64,000 nucleotides of DNA from JACVRW01 sp963751835 (GTDB lineage: Bacteria; Actinomycetota; Thermoleophilia; Solirubrobacterales; Thermoleophilaceae), in the NCBI GenBank assembly GCA_963751835.1, contig CAVVWD010000029.1, positions 1-64,000 of the forward strand. Direction: 5' to 3'. Positions 18,655 to 28,122 of the stretch are shown here, piece after piece (the first letter of the stretch is position 1; every line of letters starts with the position of its first letter). Under the pieces are notes generated by a model. It saw nothing but the letters and a program-made list of their open reading frames with translations. It made no database searches and was not told the origin of the DNA. The position numbers and the translations under genes are program-made.

Positions 18655-19677
18655 TCAGTCGGAGACCGTGATGAGGACCTTTCCGACGGCTGCGCCCTCG
18701 ACCGCGTCATGAGCGGCCGCCGTGTCGTCGAGGTCGAAGCGGTGAACTGGCAGGCCGGCCTGTTCGCCGATTCGGAAGGCGCGGTCGTCCATGGCCTGGT
18801 TGAGGTCGGCGGCGGCGTTCGCGATGCGCTCCCAGCCGACGGTGTAGAGCAGGACGAACTGGTAGCGGGCGTTGAGCGCCATGTTGGTTCTAACGTCAGG
18901 ACCGAACGGGATCCCGCCGTCGTTGGCGTAGATAGCGGTGGTTCCGCGGGGCCGGATCACGGACTGGTCCAGCTCGGCGTTGGACCCGGCCGCGACCTCG
19001 ACGATGACGTCCACGCCCGCCGGAGCGACCCCACGTATCTGGTCGGCTGCGTGCGTGTCGTGGTAGTTCACGACGTGGTGGGCACCTGCTCGACCAGCCA
19101 GTTGAGCTTTCGCCTCGCTGCTGACGGTGGTGATGACCGTCGCGCCGGCCCAGCAGGCCAGCTGGATGGCCGCGTTGCCGACCGCCCCGGCCCCTCCAGC
19201 GACCAGGACGGTGCGGTCCCGCAGTGCACCCGGCTGGAGCCGGGCCGGGCCGTCCTCGGAAACCGTCAGCGCGCGGTGGGCGGTCACGCCAGGGATTCCG
19301 ATGCTCGCCCCGAGTTCGAAGTCCGCGCTGTCCGGGAGCCGGAAGACACGTTCGGCCGGCACGACCGTGTACTCCTGGGCGGTCCCGCTTGCCGGGCGCC
19401 CATCGGCGGCGAGCGTCACCCAGACGCGGTCGCCGGCCTGGATGCCGGCGACCTCTGACCCGACGGCGTCGACGATCCCGGCGCCGTCGTGGTTGGGAAC
19501 CGTCGGCTCGCCGGCCGCGCTGCCGAAGGCGCCGCTGCGCGACTTCCAGTCGGTGGGATTGACGCCCGACACGACCACGCGGATCCGCACCTCCCCCTCG
19601 GCGGGCTCCATCGCCGCTCGCTCCACGACCTGTAGGACAGACGCATCGCCGGTGTTCGCGTAGATGACGGCTCGCAT
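18655..19677 (-). CDS. NADPH:quinone reductase (zinc-independent MDR family)
   Basis: A 340-residue medium-chain reductase. Residues 1-120 form the GroES-like domain (MRAVIYANTGDASVLQV, GVNPTDWKSRSGAFG, PNHDGAGIVDAVG). The Rossmann domain has the NADPH motif VLVAGGAGAVGNAAIQLA near residue 155, and the C-terminus GAAVGKVLITV is typical. The Cys/His zinc ligands of alcohol dehydrogenases are absent, so it belongs to the quinone-reductase branch that reduces quinones or enones with NADPH. It looks intact and is transcribed toward the dehydrogenase fragment. Confidence 0.88.
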   Translation of the reverse strand: MRAVIYANTGDASVLQVVERAAMEPAEGEVRIRVVVSGVNPTDWKSRSGAFGSAAGEPTVPNHDGAGIVDAVGSEVAGIQAGDRVWVTLAADGRPASGTAQEYTVVPAERVFRLPDSADFELGASIGIPGVTAHRALTVSEDGPARLQPGALRDRTVLVAGGAGAVGNAAIQLACWAGATVITTVSSEAKAQLAGRAGAHHVVNYHDTHAADQIRGVAPAGVDVIVEVAAGSNAELDQSVIRPRGTTAIYANDGGIPFGPDVRTNMALNARYQFVLLYTVGWERIANAAADLNQAMDDRAFRIGEQAGLPVHRFDLDDTAAAHDAVEGAAVGKVLITVSD

Positions 19678-19784
19678 GCCCGCTCCGAATGGTGCCGGAA
19701 CACGGAGTGGGCCGCCACCGGCGTCGCCGGTTGCGGCCCACGTTGTTCTGTGCCCTGCTGCTGTCGGTGCGTCGGGCGGCTACG

Positions 19785-20043
19785 TCATACGGCCGTGTGG
19801 CTCCCGCTGCCGGGGGCGAGGAAGTCGACGAGCAGCTCGTTCACGCGCTCGGCCTCGTCGTGGTGGACCCAGTGGGACGCGTTGGAGGCTCGACCCGGTC
19901 GAGGTTGGGCACGTCCTCGTGGTGCGGCTCGGCGAGCTTGGGGCCGAGGTAGCGATCGCCCTGCCCCCAGATGACCAGGGTGGGCGCCGAGATGGGGCGA
20001 AGCTCGCCTTGCTTCGACGTGGTGCGCGACGGCAGCTGTGGTT
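19785..20043 (-). pseudogene. Epoxide hydrolase-like alpha/beta hydrolase, C-terminal fragment
   Basis: Two frames joined near 19895 give a characteristic epoxide-hydrolase tail: RPISAPTLVIWGQGDRYLGP, then KLAEPHHEDVPNLDRV, then NASHWVHHDEAERVNELLVD and FLAPG, with stop at 19785. The acid (Asp in GQGDRYLG) and catalytic His (ASHWVHHD) are present, but the N-terminal half with the nucleophile is missing. It is a 3' gene remnant. Confidence 0.6.
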
Positions 20044-20067
20044 CCCCGCGGTCATCCTCGCGCCGGC

Positions 20068-21333
20068 TCAGTAGAACGGGGCATCGCCGGCGAGCAGGCT
20101 CATGGTGAAGCGCCGGAAGCGCCGCAGCTCGCGACCTGAGCGGGCGTCTATGAGCGTCACCCCGTTTAGTCGGGCCACGAGCGCCTTCGTACCAAGCGGC
20201 TGCACGCCGGCGATGGGAGCCTCGCCATGGATGTGGAACTTGCGCCTGCCGTCGACCGAGTAGCCGGTGAGTCCGCTCCCCAAGGTCGTCTGGCTGGGAG
20301 AGTCGAAGAGAAAAGAGGAGGCGAGCAGTGTGTCGGAGACGAGCACAGCGTCGGTCGAGCGCGGGTCGATCGTGCGCGCACGCCAGCGCTGCGTGTCGAC
20401 CAGCGTCAGGCCGGCCGGCGTCGCCCGACCGCTCCCGCCGCCCTCTCGGTCGGCTGCCGAGGGGAAGCTGTCCGAGCCGGTGACCGCCAGCAACCCGCGG
20501 CCCAGCCAGAGCGCGTGGCGCGTTGGACCCACCACCGCGTCCGCCGCGCGGGCCCGCAGCCCGAGCGGGTGCGAGCGAACCTGGAACGTCGAGAGATCGA
20601 CCTCAGCCACCGGCGCCTGCGCCTGGACGACGAAGGCGCGGCCGCCCGAGCGGTCGACTGCCAATCCGGGGTCCCAGCTCTCGGTCACGCGGCCGCTCGA
20701 CTCGGTTCCGGAGCGGATCTCGGGAAGCGCTGCCGAGCGGATACCCGCGCGAGCGCCCACCTGAACGAGCCGCGATGCGCCCACCGAGCGGCCGCGCGGG
20801 CCGAGCACAAGCAGCAGGCCGCCGCGGAAGCGCTCGCCGGCTTGCAGCGACCCCCCGAGCGTGCGCCGCCAGACCACGCGGCGGCGCCCGGCGTCGACCC
20901 CAGCCACGATCGTGTCGCCAGCGCCGCAACAGCCCGGATTGACGACGACGGCGAGCACGCGCCGCGGTCCTGCCCATGCGGTGGCGACGCCCGACCCGCG
21001 ACGCGCAACCACAACGTCGCCGAGCGAGCGCATGCTGCGCAGGTCGACGATGCGAAGCCTGGCGCCACGAGCAGTGGAACCCAGCACCATTCGCGATCGG
21101 TCCGGAGCGAAGCTCCAGCCCAACGGCTCGCGCGCGAGCGGGATGCGCCGGCCGGCAATCGGACGCAACGTGTCCCTGTCGACCCGAACGAGCCCGAGTG
21201 AACCCTGCCAGTTGACCCCGTATAGGGGCCGCGGAGTTGTGCGCCCTGGCACCCCGACGTCTGCTGCGGGCGGCTTCGCAGCCAGCAGTCCGGCCAAGGC
21301 GAGGAGTCCACCCGCGAGCACCCAGCGTCGCAT
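20068..21333 (-). CDS. Secreted beta-propeller protein (YncE/WD40-like)
   Basis: A 421-residue exported protein. The start at 21333 (MRRWVLAGGLLALAGLLAAK) gives a clean signal peptide; an upstream in-frame ATG would add 44 residues without one. The mature protein is made of repeating four-strand blades (for example LYGVNWQGSLGLVRVD, LRIVDLRSMRSLGDVVV, GVDAGRRRVVWRRTLGG, VAEVDLSTFQVRSHPL, LTLVDTQRWRARTID), typical of seven-bladed propellers related to YncE. There are no catalytic residues I can assign; such proteins often bind other proteins or cell-wall components. The RRRVVWRR and PGCCGAGD segments are unusual. Confidence 0.75.
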   Translation of the reverse strand: MRRWVLAGGLLALAGLLAAKPPAADVGVPGRTTPRPLYGVNWQGSLGLVRVDRDTLRPIAGRRIPLAREPLGWSFAPDRSRMVLGSTARGARLRIVDLRSMRSLGDVVVARRGSGVATAWAGPRRVLAVVVNPGCCGAGDTIVAGVDAGRRRVVWRRTLGGSLQAGERFRGGLLLVLGPRGRSVGASRLVQVGARAGIRSAALPEIRSGTESSGRVTESWDPGLAVDRSGGRAFVVQAQAPVAEVDLSTFQVRSHPLGLRARAADAVVGPTRHALWLGRGLLAVTGSDSFPSAADREGGGSGRATPAGLTLVDTQRWRARTIDPRSTDAVLVSDTLLASSFLFDSPSQTTLGSGLTGYSVDGRRKFHIHGEAPIAGVQPLGTKALVARLNGVTLIDARSGRELRRFRRFTMSLLAGDAPFY

Positions 21334-21451
21334 ACCCCGTACTACGCGGGCCCGTCGGCTCGAGGTCCCGGGCGGGCACCCCCGCGGGTTGCCGCTTCGC
21401 GCGTAAGGCACCAGCCCTGTCACGGTGGCGCCCCGAGCTAGGCGGCGGCCC

Positions 21452-21730
21452 TCACAGCTCCCCACCTAGGCCGGCGACGATCCACACGAGCGCTCCCGCG
21501 CCGACGAAACGACGGAACCAGTTGACCCCGGCGACCGCCTCCAGCAACGCCCACACGCCGAGGCCGACGACGAAGATCGCGCGGCCGACGTCATGGGGCG
21601 TGCCATGGGTGACGGCGGCGAGTCCCCAGCCCGCGAGCGCGACGAGCAGCGGTGGGTTCGGGAACTGCACAATGGGGAAGCTGCGCGGCCAACCCACCTG
21701 GCCGCGCCGCCAAAGCGCGGCGACCGTCAC
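21452..21730 (-). CDS. Small membrane protein, unknown function
   Basis: A 92-residue protein with three hydrophobic segments (PPLLVALAGWGLAAVT, GRAIFVVGLGVWALLEAVAG, FVGAGALVWIVAGLGG). It probably spans the membrane three times. The GTG at 21730 is chosen because a longer frame would run into the divergent ABC transporter start. No family is recognised beyond small actinobacterial membrane proteins; a role with the divergent exporter is possible but not shown. Confidence 0.55.
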   Translation of the reverse strand: MTVAALWRRGQVGWPRSFPIVQFPNPPLLVALAGWGLAAVTHGTPHDVGRAIFVVGLGVWALLEAVAGVNWFRRFVGAGALVWIVAGLGGEL

Positions 21731-21809
21731 GCGCTGATACTCGCAGCCGCAGGCGAGTCGGGCAGGTCCGCGTAAATCGCACGGTGGAGCCATGCGTAAT
21801 CTTGATTGA

Positions 21810-23648
21810 GTGCGCAAGTTCTTGCCATCGACGGAGGAATCGCCCGAACGGCCCGCGGACCCGGCTCTGCGGCGAGCGAACCTGCGCCGGATCGGCAGCC
21901 TGTTCGCTCCCTACAGGGTGCGCCTCGGGGGACTGCTCCTGCTGATCGTCGCCTCGGCGGCACTCGGCGTCGTGCCGGCGTTCCTGCTCAAGAGTGTGCT
22001 GGAGGCGATCACGCAGAACGACACGGCCGCGCTGTCTCTGGCCGCCGGTGGAATGATCGCGATCGCGGTTGCGACCGGTGTCCTCGGCGTGATCCAGACG
22101 CTTGTGTCCAATCAGGTCGGGCAGCGCGTCATGCACGACCTGCGGGCGGCCGTCTTCCGGCATCTCCAGCAGCTGTCGCTTGCCTTCTTCACGCGCACAC
22201 GCACTGGCGAGGTCCAGTCGCGGATATCGAACGACATCGGCGGCGTCCAGAACGTGGTCACGAACACCGCCACGTCGATCGCGTCGAACGTGACCACGGT
22301 CGTCGCGACGATGGTCGGCATGCTCCTGCTGAGCTGGCAGCTTGCGCTGTTCGCGTTCGCGCTGATCCCGCTGTTCGTGCTCCTGACGCGACGTGTCGGC
22401 AACGAGCGCCGGCGGATCGCGAAGACAACGCAGGAGACGCTGGCCGACATCTCGAGCCTCGTGCAGGAGTCGCTCTCCGTGTCGGGGATCCTGCTCGGCA
22501 AGACGATGGGCCGTGGCAACGAGTTGGCCGACCGCTTCGAGGCCGACTCGCAGCGGCTGGCCGACCTGGAGGTGCGCCAGCGAATGGCCGGCCGCTGGGT
22601 GATGGCGTCGATCCAGACCAGCTTCGCTGTGATGCCGGCCGCGGTGTACTGGTTCGGCGGGCTCGCGCTGGCAGGCGGATCGGATGCCGTTTCGCTTCCG
22701 CTGCTCGTCGCCTTCACGACACTGCAGACGAGATTGTTCTTCCCGGTCGGGTCGCTGCTGGGCGTTGGTCTGGACGTTCAGACCTCGCTGGCGCTGTTCG
22801 ACCGCATCTTTGAGTATCTCGATCAGCCGATCGACATCGTCGAGCAGCCGGACGCCAAGCGGGTCGCGACGGCGGGCGACGTCGCGTTCGAGGACGTCTG
22901 GTTCCGCTACGGCGACGACTGGACCCTCGAGGAGGTGTCGTTCACGGTCCCGGCCGGCACGACAACGGCGCTGGTTGGCGAGACGGGCTCCGGCAAGACG
23001 ACGGTCGGATATCTGGCGTCGAGGCTCTACGACGTCAGCCGCGGGCGAATAACGATCGACGGCGTGGACATCCGCAACCTGAGCTTCCAGGCCCTGAGTG
23101 AGCTCGTCGGGGTCGTCTCCCAGGAGACGTATCTGTTCCACGCCTCGATCCGCGAGAACCTGCGTTTCGCGAAACCGGACGCTACGAACGAGGAACTCGA
23201 GCAGGCGGCGGAAGCGGCCCGCATCCACGGCGTGATCACCGCTCTACCGGACGGTTACGACACGATCGTGGGCGAGCGCGGCTACCGCTTCTCCGGTGGT
23301 GAGAAGCAGCGGATCGCGATCGCGCGGACGATCCTGCGCAACCCGCCGATCCTCATCCTCGACGAAGCCACGAGTTCGCTCGATACCGAAACCGAGCGAC
23401 TCGTGCAGGAGGCGCTCGACCGCCTGTCGGAGGGGCGCACAACCATCGCCATCGCACACCGCCTCTCGACGGTGCGCGACGCGGACCAGATCATCGTGCT
23501 CGATCACGGACGCATCGCCGAATCGGGCCGCCACGAGGAACTGATACGCGCCGGAGGACGCTATTCCGCGCTGGTCAGTCGCGACTCGGAGCTGGCGACA
23601 ACCGCGCCGCTTCCACCGGAGTTCCCCGCGCTCGCTTCAGCCAGTTAG
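21810..23648 (+). CDS. ABC exporter, fused permease and ATPase
   Basis: A 612-residue half-transporter of the multidrug/lipid exporter type. Residues about 35-330 form six membrane helices with coupling loops. The ATPase domain follows: Walker A VGETGSGKTT near residue 393, Q-loop VVSQETYLF, signature RFSGGEKQRIAIAR, Walker B ILILDEATSS and the H-loop IAHRLST. Exporters of this type work as homodimers or heterodimers; no second half-transporter is nearby, so a homodimer is likely. The start is GTG at 21810, with the upstream region shared with the divergent small membrane gene. A UbiB-like kinase gene follows 41 bases after the stop. The substrate is unknown. Confidence 0.9.
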   Translation: MRKFLPSTEESPERPADPALRRANLRRIGSLFAPYRVRLGGLLLLIVASAALGVVPAFLLKSVLEAITQNDTAALSLAAGGMIAIAVATGVLGVIQTLVSNQVGQRVMHDLRAAVFRHLQQLSLAFFTRTRTGEVQSRISNDIGGVQNVVTNTATSIASNVTTVVATMVGMLLLSWQLALFAFALIPLFVLLTRRVGNERRRIAKTTQETLADISSLVQESLSVSGILLGKTMGRGNELADRFEADSQRLADLEVRQRMAGRWVMASIQTSFAVMPAAVYWFGGLALAGGSDAVSLPLLVAFTTLQTRLFFPVGSLLGVGLDVQTSLALFDRIFEYLDQPIDIVEQPDAKRVATAGDVAFEDVWFRYGDDWTLEEVSFTVPAGTTTALVGETGSGKTTVGYLASRLYDVSRGRITIDGVDIRNLSFQALSELVGVVSQETYLFHASIRENLRFAKPDATNEELEQAAEAARIHGVITALPDGYDTIVGERGYRFSGGEKQRIAIARTILRNPPILILDEATSSLDTETERLVQEALDRLSEGRTTIAIAHRLSTVRDADQIIVLDHGRIAESGRHEELIRAGGRYSALVSRDSELATTAPLPPEFPALASAS

Positions 23649-23689
23649 GCCGTTCGAGCACGAGCTGCTCACTCAACTAGGCTCGGTGA

Positions 23690-25138
23690 ATGAGTTCGCA
23701 GGGCGACGATCAACTGCCGGAGGCGGGCAAGCTCCCCACCAGTCGGCTCGCGCGCACCGCGCGCGTCGGTGGGTTGGTGATGGGAGAGGGCGTGCGGTGG
23801 GCCGGGACGCGGACCGCCAACCGGGTCCGGACGCCCGAGCGTGCCGCCGCGGCCCAGAGTGAGCGGGCCGCAGCGCTGATCCGGCAGGTTGTCGAGCAGC
23901 TTGGACAGATGCGCGGTGCGGCGATGAAGGTCGGCCAGATGCTCTCGATGGTCGAGTTCGACGGCCTCCCCGAAGACGAGCGGGACGAACTGCAACGGAG
24001 CCTCGCCGCGCTCCGCGACGACGTCCCGCCAGTGCGGTTCGCGGACCTCGAAAAGCTCATGCGGCAGGAGTTCGGCGGGCCGGTTGAGCACGTGTTCCGC
24101 GACTTCGACGAGCGTGCGTTTGCCGCGGCCTCGATCGGCCAGGTCCATCGCGCCACGACCGTCGACGGCGACGACGTGGCCGTGAAGATCCAGTACCCCG
24201 GGGTCGCCGAAGCGGTCGACACGGACCTGCGCAACGCGACGCTACTGCTACCGCTGGTCAAGCGGCTCGCCCCAGGGCTGGACGCGAAGGCGCTCGCCGC
24301 GGAGATGCGCGAACGGATCCGAGAGGAGCTCGACTACGAGCTCGAGGCGCAGAACCAGCGCCGCATCGAGCGGCTGCTGCGAGGACATCCCTTCGTCCGC
24401 GTGCCCCGCGTCCACACGAGCCTCTCGACCCGGCGCGTGCTGGTGTCCGAGTATGTCGAGGGGGAGCGCTTCGAGGCCGTGCGCCGGGCCGACGAGGCGC
24501 GGCGGGACCGCTACGGCGAGATTGTCTTCCGGCTCTACTTCGGGTTGTTGTATCGCGACCGAATCGCGCTCGGAGACCCCCACCCCGGTAACTACCTGCT
24601 GTGTCCTGACGGTCGGGTCTGCTTCCTGGACTTCGGCCTGCTGCGCGACGTCGACGCCTCCCGCGTGGCCGCCGAGCGGGCGATCGCCCTTGCCGTCCGG
24701 GACCGCGACGCGGAGGCTCTCAAGGCGGCCCTACGTGCGGGTGGGTATCTGCCCGCAAGCCGCGCGGATGCCGTGGACGCCGATTTCGCGCTGAGCATGA
24801 TGCGAATGGCGATCAAGTGGTACGCCGTCCCGGGAGAGCGCCGCTTCTCCCACGCGCGGCGCGACTGGGACCGTGAACGTCCCGACCCGGAGGAGCGCGC
24901 CGCGATGCGGATGCAGCTCAACCAATTCACCCTGCCACCGGACGCGATCCTCATCCGGCGGATGCACGGCATCGTCGCCGTCGTCCTTATGCAACTCAGC
25001 GCGGGCGCCGACTGGGGGGCGATCGCCGCGGAGTACCTGCACGGCGAGGCGCCCTCGACGCCGCTGGGGGAGGCCGAAGCCGCCTTCTTCGCCCGCCGCG
25101 GTCGGACGGCGGGCGCCGCCCTCGGGGCCGCCGACTAG
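23690..25138 (+). CDS. UbiB/ABC1 (ADCK)-family atypical kinase
   Basis: A 482-residue member of the UbiB/ABC1 family. The family-specific KxGQ motif is present as AAMKVGQMLSM, the Ala-rich loop replacing the P-loop as FAAASIGQVHRA, the VAIK-type Lys in VAVKIQYPGV, the catalytic HPGN in LGDPHPGNYLL, and the DFG in CFLDFGLLRD. UbiB proteins are ATPases/kinases that support isoprenoid quinone synthesis, and plant members (ABC1K1/3) affect tocopherol and plastoquinone. That is interesting here because tocopherol-type genes lie 10 kb downstream, but there is no direct link. The gene follows the ABC exporter closely and may share its transcript. Confidence 0.88.
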   Translation: MSSQGDDQLPEAGKLPTSRLARTARVGGLVMGEGVRWAGTRTANRVRTPERAAAAQSERAAALIRQVVEQLGQMRGAAMKVGQMLSMVEFDGLPEDERDELQRSLAALRDDVPPVRFADLEKLMRQEFGGPVEHVFRDFDERAFAAASIGQVHRATTVDGDDVAVKIQYPGVAEAVDTDLRNATLLLPLVKRLAPGLDAKALAAEMRERIREELDYELEAQNQRRIERLLRGHPFVRVPRVHTSLSTRRVLVSEYVEGERFEAVRRADEARRDRYGEIVFRLYFGLLYRDRIALGDPHPGNYLLCPDGRVCFLDFGLLRDVDASRVAAERAIALAVRDRDAEALKAALRAGGYLPASRADAVDADFALSMMRMAIKWYAVPGERRFSHARRDWDRERPDPEERAAMRMQLNQFTLPPDAILIRRMHGIVAVVLMQLSAGADWGAIAAEYLHGEAPSTPLGEAEAAFFARRGRTAGAALGAAD

Positions 25139-25220
25139 GGATTTTCCCAACGGTCTGCCGGCGTCGCCTTGCTATCGGGCCAACACTGCGCGAGCTTTGT
25201 GTTCCTGCGACGCTCCGGCC

Positions 25221-25967
25221 ATGTTCTTCAAGGAACAGTTGAGCCGCGACAACGCCGTCCTGCGAGGCGTGATGTGCGTGATTCCGTCTGCCGTCGCCGC
25301 GCAGGCGATCGCCGCCGCCGGGGCCGACTTCATCGTGATCGATCGCGAGCACGGGCCGATCGGCCGCGAGACGATGCACGCGATGATCGCCGCTACCGCC
25401 GGTACGGCTTGCTCGGTGCTCGTACGCGTGGCGGCCATCGACGAAGCTGAGGTGAAAGTGGCCTTGGACGCGGGGGCTGAAGGGATCGTCTATCCGCTCA
25501 TCCGGTCGGCGGAGGATGTGCAGCGCTGCGTCGCGTACCTGGCGTATCCGCCGGACGGGTCGCGTGGGTGGGGGCCGTTTATCGCCCACTCTCGGTTCGG
25601 AACGTCGCTTCGTGAGTATTCGGGCGCGGTGGGTGCGCGCGTCACGTGCTGCGTGCTGATCGAGACCGTTGAGGCGATCGAGAACATCGATGCGATCCTG
25701 GAGGTCCCTGGCCTCGATGTCGTCGTCGTGGCGCCATTCGACCTCAGCAGCGCCCTGGGAGTCGAAGGGCAATTTGACTCGCCTGTATTCGTCGAGGCGG
25801 TTGCCACCGTAGAACGCGCCGCCCGCGGGAAGGTTCCCCTCTGCGGTGTCGCGCTCACCCGGGAGCACAGCACCGCCCTCGCTGCCAGGGGATACCGGGT
25901 CCTCCTCCACGGCTTCGACGTGCTGATGCTCAAGGAGTGCACCGCCGCCTTCAAGGACTGGCGCTGA
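25221..25967 (+). CDS. HpcH/HpaI-type aldolase
   Basis: A 248-residue class II aldolase of the HpcH/HpaI family (2-keto-3-deoxy acid or 4-hydroxy-2-oxoheptanedioate aldolases), which cleaves or forms bonds at a pyruvate-derived enolate. Family motifs: VIDREHGPIGRETMHAMIA, the metal ligand region VLIETVEAIENIDAI, and PFDLSSALGV with its metal Asp. The length is normal for the RhmA/HpaI group. No neighbouring gene gives a pathway, so the substrate is open. Confidence 0.85.
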   Translation: MFFKEQLSRDNAVLRGVMCVIPSAVAAQAIAAAGADFIVIDREHGPIGRETMHAMIAATAGTACSVLVRVAAIDEAEVKVALDAGAEGIVYPLIRSAEDVQRCVAYLAYPPDGSRGWGPFIAHSRFGTSLREYSGAVGARVTCCVLIETVEAIENIDAILEVPGLDVVVVAPFDLSSALGVEGQFDSPVFVEAVATVERAARGKVPLCGVALTREHSTALAARGYRVLLHGFDVLMLKECTAAFKDWR

Positions 25968-26056
25968 CCCGTGACGGGTCCGCGGAGCGCACCCGCCCAA
26001 GCGGCGTGGCCGGAGGACTGTCAGAGCGGCTCGTCAGAGGGGCAATCAGTCGCTCG

Positions 26057-27502
26057 TTACCCGAGACAGGTGAGTGACCTGCCGGGGAGAAACGGCTCTG
26101 AACCGGTGCCGACGACCACCCGCCCATGAGCGGCGGCTGGTGGGCATGTACTCGGATCTCCGAGCGCGACCTCGGCAGCCACGCGGCCGTTCCGTGCGGT
26201 GAGGAGGCGGAGCGTTCCGTCCGCCCCAGCCGTGCAGAGCCGGTCGCCCGCGAGCGCGGGTGCCGCGAAGGAGAAGGTCTTGAGCTCGTGCTGCCAGATC
26301 ACATGTCCGTTCGAAGGCTTTAGGGCGGCCGCCACGCAGCTGCGGCCGGCGGCGTCATTCGACAGGACGTAGACGCGCTCGCCGTCCGTTGCGACCGGTC
26401 CTCCTTCGGGGCCGTCCATGGGCCCGGCGGTTTCGCTACCGGCTGAGAGCGCCGGCGTGACCTGCCGGTGCCAGAGCCGCCGACGTGCGACTCGGTCCCA
26501 AGCATGAAAGCCGTCCTTGTTGGCAGCCACGAGCAGTCGCCCGATGATCACGGGAGCGCTGTTGAAGTCGAAGCCGTGCGTATCGCCCTTGTGCACCTGG
26601 TCGGCCCAGATGATCGAGCCGTTCCGAAGCCGCAGTGCGACGAGCGAGCAGGTCCCCGGGTTGTCGCCGGCGACGGCCTGGTACGGAGAGCCCGTCGCCA
26701 CGTACACGATCCCCCTCAGCCGATCGACGCTCGCCGGCGCGATCACACCGCCGCCGTTTCCACCCTCGGGCACCATCGGTGTGCTCCAGGCGAGCGCCCC
26801 GTCCCTCAGCGAGTACGCGGTCAGGCGGCCACGCGCCGTCGGAAGCTCCGCCCCGGACCCCGACCCGACGAGAACGAGCCCGCCGGCGATCATCGGCGGA
26901 CCCCAGAAATAGTCATCGCTCGAGCTCGTGCGCAGCGGCTTGCTCGACCAGAGCGTTCGCCCGGACGCGCCGTCCAGACAGAACACCCGGTCGGAGGCTG
27001 CGACGACGCGTCCGTCTGCGACGGCGACGCCTCCAAAGAAACCCAGCTCGCGCGTCTGTCCAGCGGTGCCGTAGACGGCCGTGCCGAGCTCCCGCCGCCA
27101 GCGTTCGCGGCCGCTTCCGAGCTCGAACGCCGCCACCACGCCGCCGAGAGACGCTGCGAAGACCCGATCGCCGACGATTGCCGGCGCCCCGGGCAACCCT
27201 CCTTCGAGGGAATTGCGCCAGCGGCGCCGTATTGCCGAGAGCCGGCCTCCCCGCCGCGTCGCTCTGAGATCGTGTGCGGGAAGCCGCCAGGAGCCCGTTC
27301 GGCCAGCCGTCGACTCAGGCCGCACGAGGGCTGCCAGGGCGTCTGCTCGGCCCGCCCTCGCGGAGGCTGCCGCAGCAATCAAGCCGGCGCCCGCGCCCAG
27401 GAGCGCTCGCCGGCTGATCGTCGTGCAGGGCTCCGGCCTGGGCTGTCCGGCGTCGACCGGACTCGCTTCCGTCTTGCCGTGGTCCTTTTGCTGCCGGGTC
27501 AT
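26057..27502 (-). CDS. Tat-exported PQQ-type beta-propeller protein
   Basis: A 481-residue secreted propeller. The N-terminus has a twin-arginine signal (ISRRALLGAGAGLIAAAASA). The mature part has repeating blades of the quinoprotein type, with Trp docking motifs such as GSGRERWRRELG, ASGRTLWSSKPL, GSIIWADQVHKG and NGHVIWQHELKTF. It is the last gene of a four-gene minus-strand operon with another PQQ-type propeller. There is no haem CxxCH motif, so any redox chain would need other carriers such as the cupredoxin. Whether it binds PQQ is unknown; BamB-like scaffolding roles are also possible. Confidence 0.8.
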   Translation of the reverse strand: MTRQQKDHGKTEASPVDAGQPRPEPCTTISRRALLGAGAGLIAAAASARAGRADALAALVRPESTAGRTGSWRLPAHDLRATRRGGRLSAIRRRWRNSLEGGLPGAPAIVGDRVFAASLGGVVAAFELGSGRERWRRELGTAVYGTAGQTRELGFFGGVAVADGRVVAASDRVFCLDGASGRTLWSSKPLRTSSSDDYFWGPPMIAGGLVLVGSGSGAELPTARGRLTAYSLRDGALAWSTPMVPEGGNGGGVIAPASVDRLRGIVYVATGSPYQAVAGDNPGTCSLVALRLRNGSIIWADQVHKGDTHGFDFNSAPVIIGRLLVAANKDGFHAWDRVARRRLWHRQVTPALSAGSETAGPMDGPEGGPVATDGERVYVLSNDAAGRSCVAAALKPSNGHVIWQHELKTFSFAAPALAGDRLCTAGADGTLRLLTARNGRVAAEVALGDPSTCPPAAAHGRVVVGTGSEPFLPGRSLTCLG

Positions 27503-27566
27503 GGATATCTACGCCCGCCGCGAGGAGGGCCGCTCGCGGGCGGCCCTCCCCCTGGTGCGATACGGG

Positions 27567-28079
27567 CTAGTCGTCGTCCTTCTCGACCGTGGCTCCGGCC
27601 GGCGAGACTGCGTACCACTCGGCGCCGAAGGCCTTCAGCCCCTCGCCGTTTGTCTGGCCCTTCTTCTTGTCCTTGAGGAACGTGTACAGCGGGTGGCCTT
27701 TGTAGGTCACCTGCAGCCGTCCGTCCGCGCGCTTCGTCGTCCCGAGCAGGGATGCCTTGGCACCGGCCGCCGCGCGCGGCTTGCCGGCCGCGATCAGCGG
27801 CGGCCAGAAGGTCGCGCATTGCCCGGCGCAGGCGCTCTTGCCCTTCCTGTCCTTCTCGAACAGGTAGAGCGTGTGTCCGTTCGAGTTGACGAGGATCCGC
27901 CCGAGGCTGCTCTTTGCCGTCGAGACGACCGGTCCTTTTGCGCGCACGGCGTCGCTGGACGCAGGGTGCAGCAGGAGGAAGACGAGCGCCGCGAGCGTCG
28001 CGAGTGCTGCGGCCGTGGCGGCGAGCCTTAGGCGCGGCGCCGCGGCGCGGGCAGCGTTTGAACGGTAACTGGTCAGCAT
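27567..28079 (-). CDS. Exported YxFxxD-repeat protein (COG4315)
   Basis: A 170-residue exported protein with a single N-terminal hydrophobic segment (LAATAAALATLAALVFLLL). It contains two copies of the YxFxxD motif of COG4315: GHTLYLFEKDRKG and GHPLYTFLKDKKKG, together with CAGQCATFWPPL, the usual conserved Cys pair. The function of this family is not established; it often sits beside cupredoxins and exported redox proteins. The start at 28079 is set by AAAGGAG eight bases upstream. It lies in the same operon as the propellers and the cupredoxin. Confidence 0.85.
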   Translation of the reverse strand: MLTSYRSNAARAAAPRLRLAATAAALATLAALVFLLLHPASSDAVRAKGPVVSTAKSSLGRILVNSNGHTLYLFEKDRKGKSACAGQCATFWPPLIAAGKPRAAAGAKASLLGTTKRADGRLQVTYKGHPLYTFLKDKKKGQTNGEGLKAFGAEWYAVSPAGATVEKDDD

Positions 28080-28122
28080 TGTGCGGCTCCTTTGTGTTAT
28101 GCGGGACGGCATCGTTTTGTGG

